Translations under genes and position numbers: made by a program
Origin: Lysobacteraceae bacterium SCN 69-320
GTDB taxonomy: Bacteria > Pseudomonadota > Gammaproteobacteria > Xanthomonadales > Rhodanobacteraceae
DNA: 64,000 nt
Assembly (NCBI GenBank): GCA_001725155.1
Contig: MEFP01000002.1
Location: forward strand, 62,001 to 126,000
Direction of reading: 5' to 3'
Part shown: positions 46,783-58,575 of the stretch, one piece after another
Position numbering within the stretch: position 1 is the stretch's first letter
Layout of the letters: every line of letters begins with the position of its first letter
Notes under the pieces: generated by a model
Told to the model about the DNA's origin: nothing
Database searches by the model: none
Seen by the model: the letters and a program-made list of their open reading frames with translations, nothing else

Positions 46783-47040
46783 ATGGCATCAAAGAAGGGC
46801 GTAGGCTCCAGTCGCAACGGCCGCGATTCGAATCCGAAGTATCTCGGCGTCAAGGTCTATGGTGGCGAAGCCATCAATGCCGGCAACATCATCATTCGCC
46901 AGCGCGGCACCCAGTTCCATCCGGGCACCGGCGTCGGCCTCGGTCGCGACCACACCATCTTTGCGCTGATCGACGGCAAGGTGGAATTCGCGGTCAAGGG
47001 TCCGAAGAACCGCCGCACGATCAGCGTCGTTCCGGCCTGA
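46783..47040 (+). CDS. rpmA: 50S ribosomal protein L27
   Basis: This 85-residue protein begins [24 protein letters not shown]. The basic N-terminal tail that reaches the peptidyl-transferase centre is present. The family core is [45 protein letters not shown] lies about 8 bases upstream. A terminator follows. Confidence 0.98.
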   Translation: MASKKGVGSSRNGRDSNPKYLGVKVYGGEAINAGNIIIRQRGTQFHPGTGVGLGRDHTIFALIDGKVEFAVKGPKNRRTISVVPA

Positions 47041-48210
<1,170 letters not shown>

Positions 48211-48272
48211 TTCCGGTAGCCGGCCTGGCGCCGGCGCCCGACGAGGTTCGTGCTCGCCGGAAAAAGGACATT

Positions 48273-48299
48273 AAAAAAGCCGGCTTGCGCCGGCTTTTT
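48273..48299. terminator. bidirectional terminator between obgE and rpsT
   Basis: AAAAAAGCCGGC/GCCGGCTTTTT with loop TTGC serves the plus-strand obgE and the minus-strand rpsT alike, 26 bases from the rpsT stop. Confidence 0.93.
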
Positions 48300-48324
48300 C
48301 ATGCAGCCTTGCAACCAACGTCGA

Positions 48325-48588
48325 TCAGGCCAGGGCCTTGATGTGGTTGGTCAGGCGGCTCTTGTGACGATTTGCCTTGTTCTTGTGGATCAGGCCGCGA
48401 CCGCCGTAACGGTCCATCAGCGGCTCGGCGATCTTGTAGGCGGCTTCGGCGCCGGCCTTGTCCTTCGATTCGATCGCCTTCACGACCTTCTTGATTGCCG
48501 TGCGCAGCATGGAGCGGGCACTGACGTTGCGCTGACGGCGCACTTCGGCCTGCTTCGCGCGCTTCTTTGCGGATTTGATGTTAGCCAA
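48325..48588 (-). CDS. rpsT: 30S ribosomal protein S20
   Basis: This 87-residue protein reads (M)[34 protein letters not shown] and [19 protein letters not shown], standard S20. The start codon is TTG (48586-48588) with GGAG 7 bases upstream. A UUG start is also used by E. coli rpsT, where it is part of translational autocontrol, so the rare codon may be meaningful here. Any upstream ATG would add residues foreign to S20. It is divergent from murJ. Confidence 0.96.
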   Translation of the reverse strand: MANIKSAKKRAKQAEVRRQRNVSARSMLRTAIKKVVKAIESKDKAGAEAAYKIAEPLMDRYGGRGLIHKNKANRHKSRLTNHIKALA

Positions 48589-48853
48589 GGTAAGACTCCA
48601 GACGCACGGCTTTGGAAAAAGACGCGCGAGTTTAAAGAGGGGGTGAGCCCGAGTCAAGGAAATTGGACAGCGGGCCCATTCGATCGGGCTGTCGCGCGCG
48701 GTGCTTGCGGAATGTCGGTCCACGGCGCCGGGGTGGGGCATTGTCGCCGTTTTCGGCAGCCCGATGCGACTTCAGGCCGTAGACTATGCCGTTCATGTCC
48801 GCGTTTCCGGTCCTTGGTTCCCGGCGGTGCTCCGTCCGGGATGGAGTCGCCTG

Positions 48854-50461
48854 TTGAAAGCACCGAGCCTGCTGCGTTCCCTGATGTCGTTCAGCGGCAT
48901 GACCTTCATCTCGCGCCTGCTCGGGCTCGTGCGCGAAGTGGCCATGTCGGCCGCGTTCGGCGCCGGCATGGTCACGGATGCGTTCAACATCGCGTTCCGC
49001 ATTCCCAATTTCCTGCGCCGGCTGTTCGCCGAAGGTTCGTTCTCGCTGGCCTTCGTGCCGGTGCTGACCGAGGTCAAGGAAAGGCAATCGCCCGAAGCGT
49101 TGCGCGAGGTCATCGCGCGCACGGCCGGCACGCTCGGCGCCATCCTGCTCGTCGTGACTGCGCTCGGCGTGTTCGGCGCCGAGTGGGTCGTGCGCCTGTT
49201 CGCCGCCGGCGCCGTGGACGAGCCGGCGAAGTTCGCGCTGACCACCGACCTGCTGCGCGTGACTTTCCCGTTCCTGCTGTTCGTCTCGCTGACGGCCCTG
49301 GCCGGCGCCGTGCTCAACGCGTTCAACCATTTCGCGTTGCCGGCGCTGACGCCGGTCATCCTCAATCTGTGCTGGATCGTCGGCGCCCTGTGGCTGGCGC
49401 CGTTCTTCGACGTTCCGATCATGGCCGTCGGCTGGGCCATCTTCGCCGCCGGCGTGCTGCAACTGCTGTTCCTGCTGCCGGCGCTGCGCCGGCTCGGCAT
49501 GCTGGTCTGGCCGCGCTGGGGCTGGAACCATCCGCAGGTCAGGCGCATCCGCCAGGTCATGTTGCCGACCCTGTTCGGTTCCTCGATCGCCCAGGTCAAT
49601 CTGCTGCTGGACACCCTGATCGCGTCGTTCCTGATCACCGGCTCGCAGACCTGGCTCGGGCAGACCGACCGCCTGCTGGAGTTTCCGCTGGGCCTGTTCG
49701 GCGTCGCGCTCGGCACGGTGATCCTGCCTAGCCTGTCGCGGCACCACGTGACGACCGACGCGGCCGCGTTCTCGCGCGCGCTGGACTGGGGCCTGCGCAC
49801 GGCGCTGCTGATCGCCGCGCCGGCCATGCTCGGCCTGATGCTGCTGGCCGAACCGCTGGTCGCAACCCTGTTCCTGCACGGCAAGTTCACGCCGCACGAC
49901 GTGGCCATGGCCAGCCTGAGCCTGGCCGCGCTGAGCTTCGGTCTGCCGGCTTTCGTGCTGGTCAAGGTGGTCGCGCCGGCGTTCTATGCCCGCGGCGACA
50001 CGCGCACGCCGGTACGCGCCGGCGTCGTCGCGATGGTCGCGAACATGGCGCTGAATCTGCTGCTGGTCGGCCTGCTGCTGGCGCTGTGGCACCGGCCCGG
50101 CGATCTCGACGGCGGCTGGATCGCCGCACTGGCCAAGGTGCCCGGACTGCACGTGGCGCTGGCGGCGGCCAGCGCGCTGGCCGGCTATCTGAATCTGCTC
50201 CAGCTCTGGCATGCCCTGGTCAAGGCCGGCGTCTACCAGCGCCAGCCGGGCTGGGCGCGGCATCTGGCGCGGGTCGGCCTGGCCTGTGCGGCGATGAGCG
50301 CCGCGCTGCTGCTCGGCCTGCACTACGCCTCGGTCTGGACGCAGGTCGCGACCTGGCAGCGCATCGTCGAGCTCGGCCTGCTCGTCGGGCTGGGCGGTGC
50401 GGTCTATCTGCTCGCGCTGTTCGCCCAGGGTTTCCGCCTGCGCGAGCTGCGCGCTCACTAG
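48854..50461 (+). CDS. murJ: lipid II flippase MurJ
   Basis: This protein of about 535 residues has 14 predicted membrane helices of the MATE/MOP fold and moves lipid II across the inner membrane for peptidoglycan synthesis. Family segments are SFSGMTFISRLLGLVREVAMSAAFGAGMVTDAFNIAFRIPNFLRRLFAEGSFS (with the conserved Arg cluster) and TDRLLEFPLGLFGVALGTVILPSLSRHHV. The start is taken as TTG at 48854 because GGAG stands 7 bases before it and it begins just ahead of the conserved region; longer readings are not MurJ-like. It heads the murJ-ribF-ileS-lspA-ispH run. Confidence 0.93.
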   Translation: MKAPSLLRSLMSFSGMTFISRLLGLVREVAMSAAFGAGMVTDAFNIAFRIPNFLRRLFAEGSFSLAFVPVLTEVKERQSPEALREVIARTAGTLGAILLVVTALGVFGAEWVVRLFAAGAVDEPAKFALTTDLLRVTFPFLLFVSLTALAGAVLNAFNHFALPALTPVILNLCWIVGALWLAPFFDVPIMAVGWAIFAAGVLQLLFLLPALRRLGMLVWPRWGWNHPQVRRIRQVMLPTLFGSSIAQVNLLLDTLIASFLITGSQTWLGQTDRLLEFPLGLFGVALGTVILPSLSRHHVTTDAAAFSRALDWGLRTALLIAAPAMLGLMLLAEPLVATLFLHGKFTPHDVAMASLSLAALSFGLPAFVLVKVVAPAFYARGDTRTPVRAGVVAMVANMALNLLLVGLLLALWHRPGDLDGGWIAALAKVPGLHVALAAASALAGYLNLLQLWHALVKAGVYQRQPGWARHLARVGLACAAMSAALLLGLHYASVWTQVATWQRIVELGLLVGLGGAVYLLALFAQGFRLRELRAH

Positions 50462-50490
50462 ACCGGCAGCCAATGGCTATACTCGCGCCA

Positions 50491-51441
50491 ATGCATACGC
50501 TGTCCCGTGACGTCGCCGGCCCCGTGCTCGCGCCGCGCGGCAGTGTGGTCTGTATCGGCGCATTCGACGGCGTACATCGCGGTCATCGCTATGTGCTCGA
50601 CCATGTCTGCCGCCGCGCCGCCGAGTTGAATCTGGATCCGGCCGCCATCAGTTTCGAGCCGATTCCGCGCGAGTTCTTCGCCCGCGGCGCGCTAGCGCGG
50701 CTGTCGTCGGCGCGCGACAAGATCGTGCAGCTGCAGGGTGCCGGCATGCGCCGGCTGCTGCTGTTGCGCTTCAATGCGGCGCTTGCGGCGATGTCGGCCG
50801 AGGACTTCGTCGCGCGCGTGCTGGTCGGGCGGCTCGCCGCGCGCGAGGTGCTGGTCGGGCAGGATTTCCGCTTCGGCCACGGCCGCCGCGGCGATCTGGC
50901 CCTGTTGCAGCGCCTGGGCGCAGGGCTCGGTTTCAACGCCCGCGAGCTGGCCCCGTTCGCGGCCGACGGCGAGCGCATCTCGAGTTCGGCGATCCGCGGC
51001 CTGCTGGCCGACAGCCGTTTCGACGCCGCCGCGCAGCTGCTCGGCCGTCCGTTCGCGATAGCCGGCAAGGTCGTCCACGGCCAGCAGCTCGGCCGCCGAC
51101 TCGGCTATCCGACCGCGAACCTGCGCCTGGGCCGGCGTCTGGCGCCGTTGGCCGGCATCTTCGCGGTACGCGTGAGCGGGGCCGGTCTGCAGGCGCATCC
51201 GGGCGTGGCCAGCCTCGGCGTGCGGCCTACCGTCGCCGGCACGGAGCCGCTGCTGGAAGCGCACCTGTTCGATTACGACGGCGACCTGTATGCGCGCCGC
51301 ATAGAAGTGGAATTCGTCGCAAAGTTGCGCGACGAGGAAAAGTTCCCGGACCTGCCCAGCATGGTTCGGCAGATCGACGCTGACGCCGCCGCCGCGCGGC
51401 GCATCCTGGGCGCAACCGCGACTGCGGCCGCCGGAGCCTGA
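50491..51441 (+). CDS. ribF: bifunctional riboflavin kinase/FAD synthetase
   Basis: This 316-residue enzyme makes FMN and FAD from riboflavin. The N-terminal nucleotidyltransferase has VCIGAFDGVHRGHRYVL (HxGH), GQDFRFGHGRRGDLALL and ISSSAIRGLL. The C-terminal kinase has GRRLGYPTANL (PTAN) and GVASLGVRPTV. Start options are 50473 and 50491; a TATACT box at 50478-50483 lies only 7 bases before the second, which would make the mRNA leaderless. No good ribosome-binding site precedes either. The gene is followed by ileS after 3 bases. Confidence 0.94.
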   Translation: MHTLSRDVAGPVLAPRGSVVCIGAFDGVHRGHRYVLDHVCRRAAELNLDPAAISFEPIPREFFARGALARLSSARDKIVQLQGAGMRRLLLLRFNAALAAMSAEDFVARVLVGRLAAREVLVGQDFRFGHGRRGDLALLQRLGAGLGFNARELAPFAADGERISSSAIRGLLADSRFDAAAQLLGRPFAIAGKVVHGQQLGRRLGYPTANLRLGRRLAPLAGIFAVRVSGAGLQAHPGVASLGVRPTVAGTEPLLEAHLFDYDGDLYARRIEVEFVAKLRDEEKFPDLPSMVRQIDADAAAARRILGATATAAAGA

Positions 51442-51444
51442 ACC

Positions 51445-54393
51445 GTGACCATCGACTACAAGAACACGATCAACCTGCCCGAAACCTCGTTCGCGATGAA
51501 GGCCGACCTGGCCAAGCGCGAGCCGGCCATGCTGGCCGACTGGGAAGCGCGCGGGCGCTACCGGCAGATCCAGGAAAAGACCGCCGGGCGCCCGCGCGCG
51601 TTCGTGCTGCACGACGGTCCGCCGTATGCGAACGGCGTGATCCATCTCGGCCACGCGCTGAACAAGATCCTCAAGGACACGGTGGTCAAGTCCAAGCTCA
51701 TGGCCGGCTACCGCTCGCCCTACGTGCCGGGCTGGGACTGCCATGGCCTGCCGATCGAGATCGCCGTCGAGAAGAAGATCGGCAAGGTCGGACAGAAGGT
51801 CGACGCCGTGACGTTCCGGCAGAAATGCCGCGAATACGCCAGCCAGCAGATCGACCTGCAGCGCAGCGACTTCAAGCGCCTCGGCGTGCTCGGCGACTGG
51901 GACCACCCGTACCGCACGATGGATGCGACGTTCGAGGCCGACATGGTGCGCGCGCTCGCGACGATCTACTCGAACGGCCACGTCACGCGCGGCTTCAAGC
52001 CCGTGCACTGGTGCTTCGACTGCGGCTCGGCGCTGGCCGAGGCCGAGATCGAATATGCCGACAAGACTTCGCCGGCGATCGACGTGGCGTATGACGTGGC
52101 CGATGCGGCTGCGGTCGCCGCGGCGTTCGGCGTGAGCGTGGATGCCGGCGTCGTCGTCGCGGTGCCGATCTGGACCACTACGCCGTGGACCTTGCCGGCC
52201 AGCCTCGCGGTCTCGCTCGGTCCCGAACTCGACTACAGCCTGATCGAAGGGCCGGCGCGTGACGGCCGGCGCGTGCTGCTCGTGGTCGCCAGCGCGCTGG
52301 CCGATCGCTGCGCGCAGCGCTACGCCAGCGACCTCGACGGCCGCGCCGTCGCGCTCGGCCATCCGGCGGCCGGGCGGGTGCTCGAAAACCGGCTGCTGCA
52401 GCATCCGTTCTACGATTTCCGCCAGGTGCCCGTGCTGCTCGGCGACCACGTGTCGGCCGAAGACGGCACCGGTGCCGTGCATACCGCGCCGGGCCACGGC
52501 GTCGAGGACTTCGCGGTCGGCCAGAAGTACGGCCTGATCGACAAGTATTCGGCGGCCGAACTCAACCCGGTCGGCGGCAACGGCGTCTACCTGCCGGGCA
52601 CGCCGCTGGTCGAAGGGCAATACATCTGGAAGGCCAACGCCGCGATCGTCGAACTGCTGGCCGAACGCGGCAAGCTGCTCGCGTCGCTGAAAATCCAGCA
52701 CAGCTATCCGCACTGCTGGCGGCACAAGACGCCGGTGGCGTTCCGCGCGACGCCGCAGTGGTTCATCAGCATGGAGAAGGCCGGCCTGCGCGCCGATGCG
52801 CTGGCCGCGATCAAGGACGTGCGCTGGATTCCGGCCTGGGGCGAGGAGCGCATCACCGGCATGATCGCCGGCCGTCCCGACTGGTGCATCTCGCGCCAGC
52901 GTACCTGGGGCGTGCCGATCACCCTGATCGTCGACAAGCTCACGCATCTGCCGCATCCGCGCAGCGCCGAGCTGTTCGAGCCGATCGCGCAGCGCATCGC
53001 CGCGGGCGGCATCGACGCCTGGTATGCGCTGGACATCGCCGAACTGATTGGCGCCGACGAGGCCGCGCAGTACGAGAAGGTCAACGACGTGCTCGATGTC
53101 TGGTTCGACTCGGGCGTGACCCATCGCTGCGTGCTGGCCGCGCGGCCGGAGCTTGCGACCGACGGTCCCGACGACAAGGTCATGTATCTCGAAGGCTCGG
53201 ACCAGCACCGCGGCTGGTTCCATTCCTCGTTGCTGACCGCGACGGCCATGTACCGGCATGCGCCCTACGACGAAGTGCTCACGCACGGCTTCACCGTCGA
53301 CGAGCACGGCCGCAAGATGTCCAAGTCGCTCGGCAACGGCGTCGAGCCGCAGGACGTGATGAAGAACTACGGCGCCGACATCCTGCGTCTGTGGGTCGCT
53401 TCGACCGACTATCGCAACGAGATGTCGATGTCGAACGAGATTCTCAAGCGCGTCGCCGATGCGTACCGGCGCATCCGCAACACGGCGCGCTTCCTGCTCG
53501 GCAATCTGCACGGCTTCGATCCGGCGAAGGACCTGGTCGCAGTGGAAGATTCGCTGCTGCTCGACCAGTGGGCCGTGCAGCAGGCCTACGATACGCAGCA
53601 GGCCGTCCGCGCCGCCTACGAGCGCTACGATTTCCCCGAGATCGTGCAGCGCGTGCAGAACTTCTGTACCAACGAGATGGGCGCGCTGTATCTGGACATC
53701 ACGAAGGACCGCCTCTACACCATGCCGACGGCCAGCCACGGCCGGCGTTCGGCGCAGAGTGCGATGTACCGCATTCTCGAGGCGCTGGTGCGCTGGCTAG
53801 CGCCGGTGCTGAGCTTCACGGCCGAGGAAATCTGGGCCGCGATGCCGGGCGCGCGCGACGAGTCGGTATTCTTCGAGACGTTCTACGAAGGCCTGGCCGC
53901 GACCCAGGGGGCGCCGCAGCAGCGCCAGTGGTGGAGCGACCTGCTCGCGATCCGTTCGGCCACGTCCAAGGTGCTCGAAGGCATGCGCGTGCTCGGCGTG
54001 ATCGGCGCCTCGCTGGAGGCAGAAGTCACGATCTACGTCGACGCCGACCTGCGCGAGCGTTTTGCCGAGGTCGCCGACGAACTGCGTTTCGGCTTCATCA
54101 CCTCGACCCTGACCCTGGCCGCGCTGCGCGACCGGCCGGTCTACGACGTGGTCGCGGCCAAGCTCGGTTTTGAATCCTTCGTCGACGACGAGGCCGCGCC
54201 GACCACCCTGGCGGCCAAGGCCGATCTCGCCGAGCACGAAGTCTGGATCGTGGCCAGGGCGAGCGCGGCGGCCAAGTGCGTGCGCTGCTGGCATTACCGC
54301 GCCGACGTCGCCAGCCATGCGGCGCATCCGGAACTGTGCGGGCGCTGCGTCGACAATGTCGATGGCGGCGGCGAACAGCGGCGCTATTTCTGA
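51445..54393 (+). CDS. ileS: isoleucyl-tRNA synthetase
   Basis: This 982-residue class I enzyme charges tRNA-Ile. HIGH-type motif is [12 protein letters not shown] (59-70). KMSKS motif is [11 protein letters not shown] (Lys624). The editing domain has [11 protein letters not shown] and the C-terminal zinc site [11 protein letters not shown]...CGRCVDNV. It starts with GTG, 3 bases after the ribF stop, and overlaps lspA by one base. Confidence 0.97.
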   Translation: MTIDYKNTINLPETSFAMKADLAKREPAMLADWEARGRYRQIQEKTAGRPRAFVLHDGPPYANGVIHLGHALNKILKDTVVKSKLMAGYRSPYVPGWDCHGLPIEIAVEKKIGKVGQKVDAVTFRQKCREYASQQIDLQRSDFKRLGVLGDWDHPYRTMDATFEADMVRALATIYSNGHVTRGFKPVHWCFDCGSALAEAEIEYADKTSPAIDVAYDVADAAAVAAAFGVSVDAGVVVAVPIWTTTPWTLPASLAVSLGPELDYSLIEGPARDGRRVLLVVASALADRCAQRYASDLDGRAVALGHPAAGRVLENRLLQHPFYDFRQVPVLLGDHVSAEDGTGAVHTAPGHGVEDFAVGQKYGLIDKYSAAELNPVGGNGVYLPGTPLVEGQYIWKANAAIVELLAERGKLLASLKIQHSYPHCWRHKTPVAFRATPQWFISMEKAGLRADALAAIKDVRWIPAWGEERITGMIAGRPDWCISRQRTWGVPITLIVDKLTHLPHPRSAELFEPIAQRIAAGGIDAWYALDIAELIGADEAAQYEKVNDVLDVWFDSGVTHRCVLAARPELATDGPDDKVMYLEGSDQHRGWFHSSLLTATAMYRHAPYDEVLTHGFTVDEHGRKMSKSLGNGVEPQDVMKNYGADILRLWVASTDYRNEMSMSNEILKRVADAYRRIRNTARFLLGNLHGFDPAKDLVAVEDSLLLDQWAVQQAYDTQQAVRAAYERYDFPEIVQRVQNFCTNEMGALYLDITKDRLYTMPTASHGRRSAQSAMYRILEALVRWLAPVLSFTAEEIWAAMPGARDESVFFETFYEGLAATQGAPQQRQWWSDLLAIRSATSKVLEGMRVLGVIGASLEAEVTIYVDADLRERFAEVADELRFGFITSTLTLAALRDRPVYDVVAAKLGFESFVDDEAAPTTLAAKADLAEHEVWIVARASAAAKCVRCWHYRADVASHAAHPELCGRCVDNVDGGGEQRRYF

Positions 54394-54911
54394 TGGCCGC
54401 GTCCGTCACGTCCGCGTCGCGCCCGGCCGGCGCGCTGAGCTGGTTGCTGCTGTCGGCGCTGCTGATCGCACTGGACCAGTGGACCAAGCATCTCGTGCTG
54501 GACCATCTGCAGGAAGGCGTGCCGGTCGCGGTGATTCCGGGGTTTCTGAACTGGATGCTCGCATTCAACACCGGCGCGGCCTTCAGCTTCCTCGCCGATG
54601 CCGGCGGCTGGCAGCGCTGGGGCTTCAGCGTGCTGGCCGTCGCGATCAGCCTGGTGCTGACCGGCTGGCTCGTGCGCACGCCGCGGCGCGACTGGCCGAC
54701 GGCGCTGCCGCTGGCGCTGGTCATCGGCGGCGCGATCGGCAACCTGATCGACCGGCTGCGCTTCGGCCACGTCGTCGACTTCGTCCAGGTCTACCACGGC
54801 GACTGGACCTTCCCGGCCTTCAACGTCGCCGATTCGGCGATCTCGGTCGGCGCGGTGCTGCTGGCCCTGGCCAGCCTGCGCAGTGGGAAAGCGGAGGGCA
54901 CCGGGCGATAA
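54393..54911 (+). CDS. lspA: prolipoprotein signal peptidase (signal peptidase II)
   Basis: This 172-residue inner-membrane aspartyl protease removes lipoprotein signal peptides after lipidation. Landmarks are [40 protein letters not shown] and [12 protein letters not shown], giving the two catalytic Asp residues. The ATG overlaps the ileS stop (TGATG). It is the processing enzyme for lipoproteins such as the prolyl oligopeptidase above. Confidence 0.96.
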   Translation: MAASVTSASRPAGALSWLLLSALLIALDQWTKHLVLDHLQEGVPVAVIPGFLNWMLAFNTGAAFSFLADAGGWQRWGFSVLAVAISLVLTGWLVRTPRRDWPTALPLALVIGGAIGNLIDRLRFGHVVDFVQVYHGDWTFPAFNVADSAISVGAVLLALASLRSGKAEGTGR

Positions 54912-54944
54912 TCGCGTTTTCCGCGCGATGTCGACCTCACTGCC

Positions 54945-55895
54945 ATGGACGTTCTGCTAGCCAATCCCCGCGGTTTCTGCGCCGGCGTCGACCGCGCGAT
55001 CGAGATCGTCGAGCGCGCGCTCGAGGTCTTCGGCGCGCCGATCTACGTGCGTCACGAGGTCGTGCACAACCGCTTCGTCGTCGCCGGCCTGCGCGCGCGC
55101 GGTGCCGTCTTCGTCGACGAACTCGACGAAGTGCCCGACGGCGCGACCGTGATCTTCAGCGCGCACGGCGTGTCCAAGGCCGTGCGCAGCGAAGCCGACC
55201 GCCGCGGCCTGCGCGTGTTCGACGCGACCTGTCCGCTGGTGACCAAGGTGCATATCGAGGTTTCCAGCCACTGCAAGGCCGGCCGCGACGTGGTGCTGAT
55301 CGGCCATGCCGGTCATCCGGAGGTCGAGGGCACCCTGGGGCAGTGGATGAAATCCGGCGCGGTCGGCGAGATCTATCTGGTCGAAACGCCCGAGGATGTC
55401 GCACGCCTGCAACCGCGCAATCCCGAACACATCGCCTACGTCACCCAGACCACCTTGTCGGTCGACGACACCCGGGCCGTCATCGACGCGCTGCGCACGC
55501 ATTTCCCGAAGGTGCTCGGGCCGCGTCACGACGACATCTGCTACGCGACGCAGAACCGCCAGGACGCGGTGCGCGACCTCGGCCAGCAATGCGATCTCGT
55601 GCTCGTCGTCGGTTCGGTCAGCAGTTCCAATTCCAACCGCCTGCGCGAGCTGGCCGAGAAGCAGGGTGTGCCGGCCTATCTGATCGACGGCGCCGACGAC
55701 ATCCGCGACGAATGGCTGCAGGGCCGTCATCGCATCGGCGTCACGGCCGGCGCGTCGGCGCCCGAGACCCTGGTCAGGGACGTCGTCGCCCGGCTGCAGG
55801 CCGTCGGCGGCGGCAGCGTGCGCGAACTCAGCGGCGCGGTGGAGACCATCACGTTCGCGCTGCCGCGCGAGCTGCGCATACAGCTGGTGTCCTGA
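54945..55895 (+). CDS. ispH: 4-hydroxy-3-methylbut-2-enyl diphosphate reductase
   Basis: This 316-residue iron-sulfur enzyme catalyses the last step of the MEP isoprenoid pathway. Cluster ligands are Cys12 (RGFCAGVDR), the Cys of [11 protein letters not shown] and the Cys of [10 protein letters not shown]. Substrate loops include [26 protein letters not shown] and [15 protein letters not shown] box at 54907-54912 overlaps the lspA end and may supply an extra promoter. Confidence 0.97.
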   Translation: MDVLLANPRGFCAGVDRAIEIVERALEVFGAPIYVRHEVVHNRFVVAGLRARGAVFVDELDEVPDGATVIFSAHGVSKAVRSEADRRGLRVFDATCPLVTKVHIEVSSHCKAGRDVVLIGHAGHPEVEGTLGQWMKSGAVGEIYLVETPEDVARLQPRNPEHIAYVTQTTLSVDDTRAVIDALRTHFPKVLGPRHDDICYATQNRQDAVRDLGQQCDLVLVVGSVSSSNSNRLRELAEKQGVPAYLIDGADDIRDEWLQGRHRIGVTAGASAPETLVRDVVARLQAVGGGSVRELSGAVETITFALPRELRIQLVS

Positions 55896-56117
55896 TCCGT
55901 TCCGGCCGCGCCGTCCTGCCGGCGGCATTTCGTTGGCGGGCGATCTGCATTGCGGCCGGCGCCGGGTCGTCCCGGCGGCCGCGCCACCTGTGCCCGGTCC
56001 GCCCGCTCATCCGAGATTTCCTACCTCGCGCCTCGCTGCGCCTTGCCTGACCCGCCGGTGGCGAATAGCGTTCCGCCTCGGATAGCCTTGCGCTATTTCG
56101 TCTTGGCAGAGGGACTT

Positions 56118-56690
56118 ATGACATTTCTCTATCGGCGCAGGCATCCGGACGGATGGCATGCCGGACGCGGATTCACGTTGTTCGAGCTGATGGTCACGCT
56201 GATCGTGCTGAGCATCGGCGTCGCGATCGCCCTGCCGTCGTTCCGCGGCGTGCTCCTGAACTCCGCCGTTTCCGGCCAGACCAACGACCTGGTCACCGCG
56301 ATGGCCATGGCGCGCTCGGAAGCCGTGCGCCGCGGCACGCAGGTCGCCGTGGTTTCAGCCGGCGGCGGCGCCGACTGGAGTGGCGGCTGGAGCGTCGTCG
56401 CCGACACCAACCGCGACGGCGTCTTCACCGGCAGCGACGAGGTCATGAAGCGCAGTCCCGCGCTCGATTCCCAGTACCACGTCTTCGCCAAGAACACCGC
56501 CGGCGGCAGCGACGGCCGCGTCGTGTTCAATCTGAACGGCGCGGCAGACGCGGCCTACGACCTGAACGTCTGCTACCCGACCGGCGACGCCGCCCGGTCA
56601 CGCCGCATCCAGGTGCGCGCGAGCGGCAACGTGTCCTCGTTCAAGGGCACGAGCGGATCGGCGGCCACTTCCTGCCCGGCGGGGGGCTGA
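56118..56690 (+). CDS. fimT: type IV minor pilin FimT/GspH family
   Basis: This 190-residue prepilin starts MTFLYRRRHPDGWHAGRG|FTLFELMVTLIVLSIGV, with the PilD cleavage site after Gly and the conserved Glu5. A globular domain of GspH type follows (QTNDLVTAMAMARSEAVRRGTQVAVVS and a Cys pair at CYPTG and TSCPAGG). It is the first gene of fimT-pilV-pilW-pilX-pilY1-pilE. In Xanthomonadales FimT has been linked to DNA binding during uptake; here that is inference. Confidence 0.93.
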   Translation: MTFLYRRRHPDGWHAGRGFTLFELMVTLIVLSIGVAIALPSFRGVLLNSAVSGQTNDLVTAMAMARSEAVRRGTQVAVVSAGGGADWSGGWSVVADTNRDGVFTGSDEVMKRSPALDSQYHVFAKNTAGGSDGRVVFNLNGAADAAYDLNVCYPTGDAARSRRIQVRASGNVSSFKGTSGSAATSCPAGG

Positions 56691-56692
56691 TC

Positions 56693-57208
56693 ATGCTGCG
56701 TAGGAACAAAGGCTTCTCACTGCTCGAAGTGATGATTGCACTGGTCGTCTTCAGCGTCGGCGTGCTCGGTATGGCCGGTCTGCTGATGCTGTCGGTGCGC
56801 ACGAACCACAGCGCCTATCTGCGCAGCCAGGCCGGCTTCCTGGCCCAGGGCATGGCCGACCGCATGCGCGTGAACATGCCGGCGCTGTGGACCAACGCCT
56901 ACAACCTCAGCTACCCGGTCTCGGGCGCGTTGCCGGCCTGCGCGCCGAGCAGTCCGTGTTCGATCGCCGACATCGTGACCCGTGACAGCGTGGCCTGGAG
57001 CAATTCGCTGCGGCAGCTGCTGCCGGCGCCGACCGCGCGCATCACCTGCCAGCTGAATGCCGGCGCGGTCACGCCGTCGGCGGGTGAAATCATCGCGCGC
57101 GCGCCGTACAACGGCCTGTGCAACATCGTGATCACCTGGAACGAGGCTTCGCTCAACGGCGGCACCGGCACCAACCTCCAGACCTTCGCCTGGGTATTCC
57201 AGCCATGA
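56693..57208 (+). CDS. pilV: type IV pilus minor pilin PilV
   Basis: This 171-residue prepilin has MLRRNKG|FSLLEVMIALVVFSVGVLGMAGLLMLSV, the usual PilV N-terminus. A short globular domain with paired Cys (PACAPSSPCS, ITCQL, LCNIVI) follows. It starts 2 bases after the fimT stop and its own stop overlaps pilW by 4 bases. It primes pilus assembly with the other minor pilins. Confidence 0.94.
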   Translation: MLRRNKGFSLLEVMIALVVFSVGVLGMAGLLMLSVRTNHSAYLRSQAGFLAQGMADRMRVNMPALWTNAYNLSYPVSGALPACAPSSPCSIADIVTRDSVAWSNSLRQLLPAPTARITCQLNAGAVTPSAGEIIARAPYNGLCNIVITWNEASLNGGTGTNLQTFAWVFQP

Positions 57209-58563
57209 TGACTGCCCGCTTCCGCTTCGACCTCGCGGCATCGCGCCGGGGGCCCGCCGGCCAGCGCGGCCTGACCTTGCTCGAACTGATGCTGGCCCTG
57301 CTGCTGGGCCTGCTCGTCACCGCCGGCATCGTCGCGTTGTTCACGGCCACGAACAAGACCAGCCGCGCGCAGGCGGCGATGAGCCGCATCCAGGAAAACG
57401 GCCGCTACGCCGTGTCGCGCATGGAGGCCGACCTGCGCATGGCCGGCGCACTGTTCCGCCAGTCGACCGCGGCCAGCCCCGGCGGCTGGACCGACGGCGC
57501 GCAGGGCGCCCTGCTGCCGCGCAATACGATCCTCGTCAACACGAACGCGCTGGTGCTGCAGGATATGGGCACGCAGACCGGCCGGCTCGCCGAATGGCCG
57601 GCCCCGGCGGTCTATCCGTTGAGCGCGGCGTTCTTCATTCGCGGCTACGAATGCAGTGGCGGCACCTGCGCCCCGGCGCTGCCGACCGGCTCGAACGGCT
57701 TTCCGCCGGCTGGCACCGCCCTGGGCAACCGCGTCCCCGGTTCCGACGTGCTGACGGTCAAGTACGTCCGCGGCCCAGGCTGGGCCTACACCCTCGCGCC
57801 GGTTGCCGCCTCGGGTTATGCGGCGACCTTCGCCGTGGATACGGCCAGCGGCGGCGGGACCTTCAATTTCACGAGCGGCGACCTCGTACTGCTGTCGGAC
57901 TGCGGCCGTTCCGCGCCGCTGCTGTTCCAGGCCAATGTTTCGGGCAACGTGCTGACGCCGCGGCCCGGTACCCTGCTCGACGCGACCGTGTTCGTCCCAG
58001 GTTCGGGCGAAGGCAACTGCGACGAGCGCCTGTTCAATTTCACCCGCGATTTCGCCACGGTCAGCTACTGGCTGCAACTCACCGCCGATCCGAATCCCTC
58101 CGCTCCGGGCCGCCTGATTCCGACCCTGATGCGCCGCGAGGACGGCGTCACGCAGGAGCTCACGCAGGGTGTCGAACGGCTCGATTTCCTGTACGGCGCC
58201 TCGAGCATCGGCAACGGCGGCATGACCTACCTGACTGCGGCGCAGGTCGATTCGAACAGCAATCTGGCGACGTGCTCCAAACCCAGCCGCTCGTTCGAGT
58301 CCGGCGGCGTCGACATCGACGTCTGGCGCGAGCCGGGCTGTCTCTGGCGCGCGCTGCGCTCGATCGAGGTGCACGCGCTGTTCAACACCATCGACGACGT
58401 CACCGTGATGTCGCCGCAGGACATGGCCTACTGGTACAGCATCGACGGCGGCAGCGGCCCGGTCGCGCCCGCCGCGACGATGCCGGTGTCGGGACTCGCT
58501 CCCGGCCGCATGATCCGGCGCGAGTTCGTGTCCCTGGTGTCGGTACGCAACGGCAGCAACTGA
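57205..58563 (+). CDS. pilW: type IV pilus minor pilin PilW
   Basis: This 452-residue prepilin has a leader MMTARFRFDLAASRRGPAGQRG|LTLLELMLALLLGLLVTAGIVALF (Leu1, Glu5). The large beta-rich globular part is of PilW size. It includes SRIQENGRYAVSRMEADLRMAG, the helix segment typical of PilW/ComP-like proteins. The start overlaps pilV by ATGA; the second Met is an alternative. Confidence 0.92.
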   Translation: MMTARFRFDLAASRRGPAGQRGLTLLELMLALLLGLLVTAGIVALFTATNKTSRAQAAMSRIQENGRYAVSRMEADLRMAGALFRQSTAASPGGWTDGAQGALLPRNTILVNTNALVLQDMGTQTGRLAEWPAPAVYPLSAAFFIRGYECSGGTCAPALPTGSNGFPPAGTALGNRVPGSDVLTVKYVRGPGWAYTLAPVAASGYAATFAVDTASGGGTFNFTSGDLVLLSDCGRSAPLLFQANVSGNVLTPRPGTLLDATVFVPGSGEGNCDERLFNFTRDFATVSYWLQLTADPNPSAPGRLIPTLMRREDGVTQELTQGVERLDFLYGASSIGNGGMTYLTAAQVDSNSNLATCSKPSRSFESGGVDIDVWREPGCLWRALRSIEVHALFNTIDDVTVMSPQDMAYWYSIDGGSGPVAPAATMPVSGLAPGRMIRREFVSLVSVRNGSN

Positions 58564-58575
58564 AAGGTAATGCCC

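Noticed and set aside
54276-54392. Upstream in-frame extension of lspA inside ileS
   Set aside because: The extension is the shifted reading of the ileS zinc site; LspA homology begins only after the ATG at 54393.
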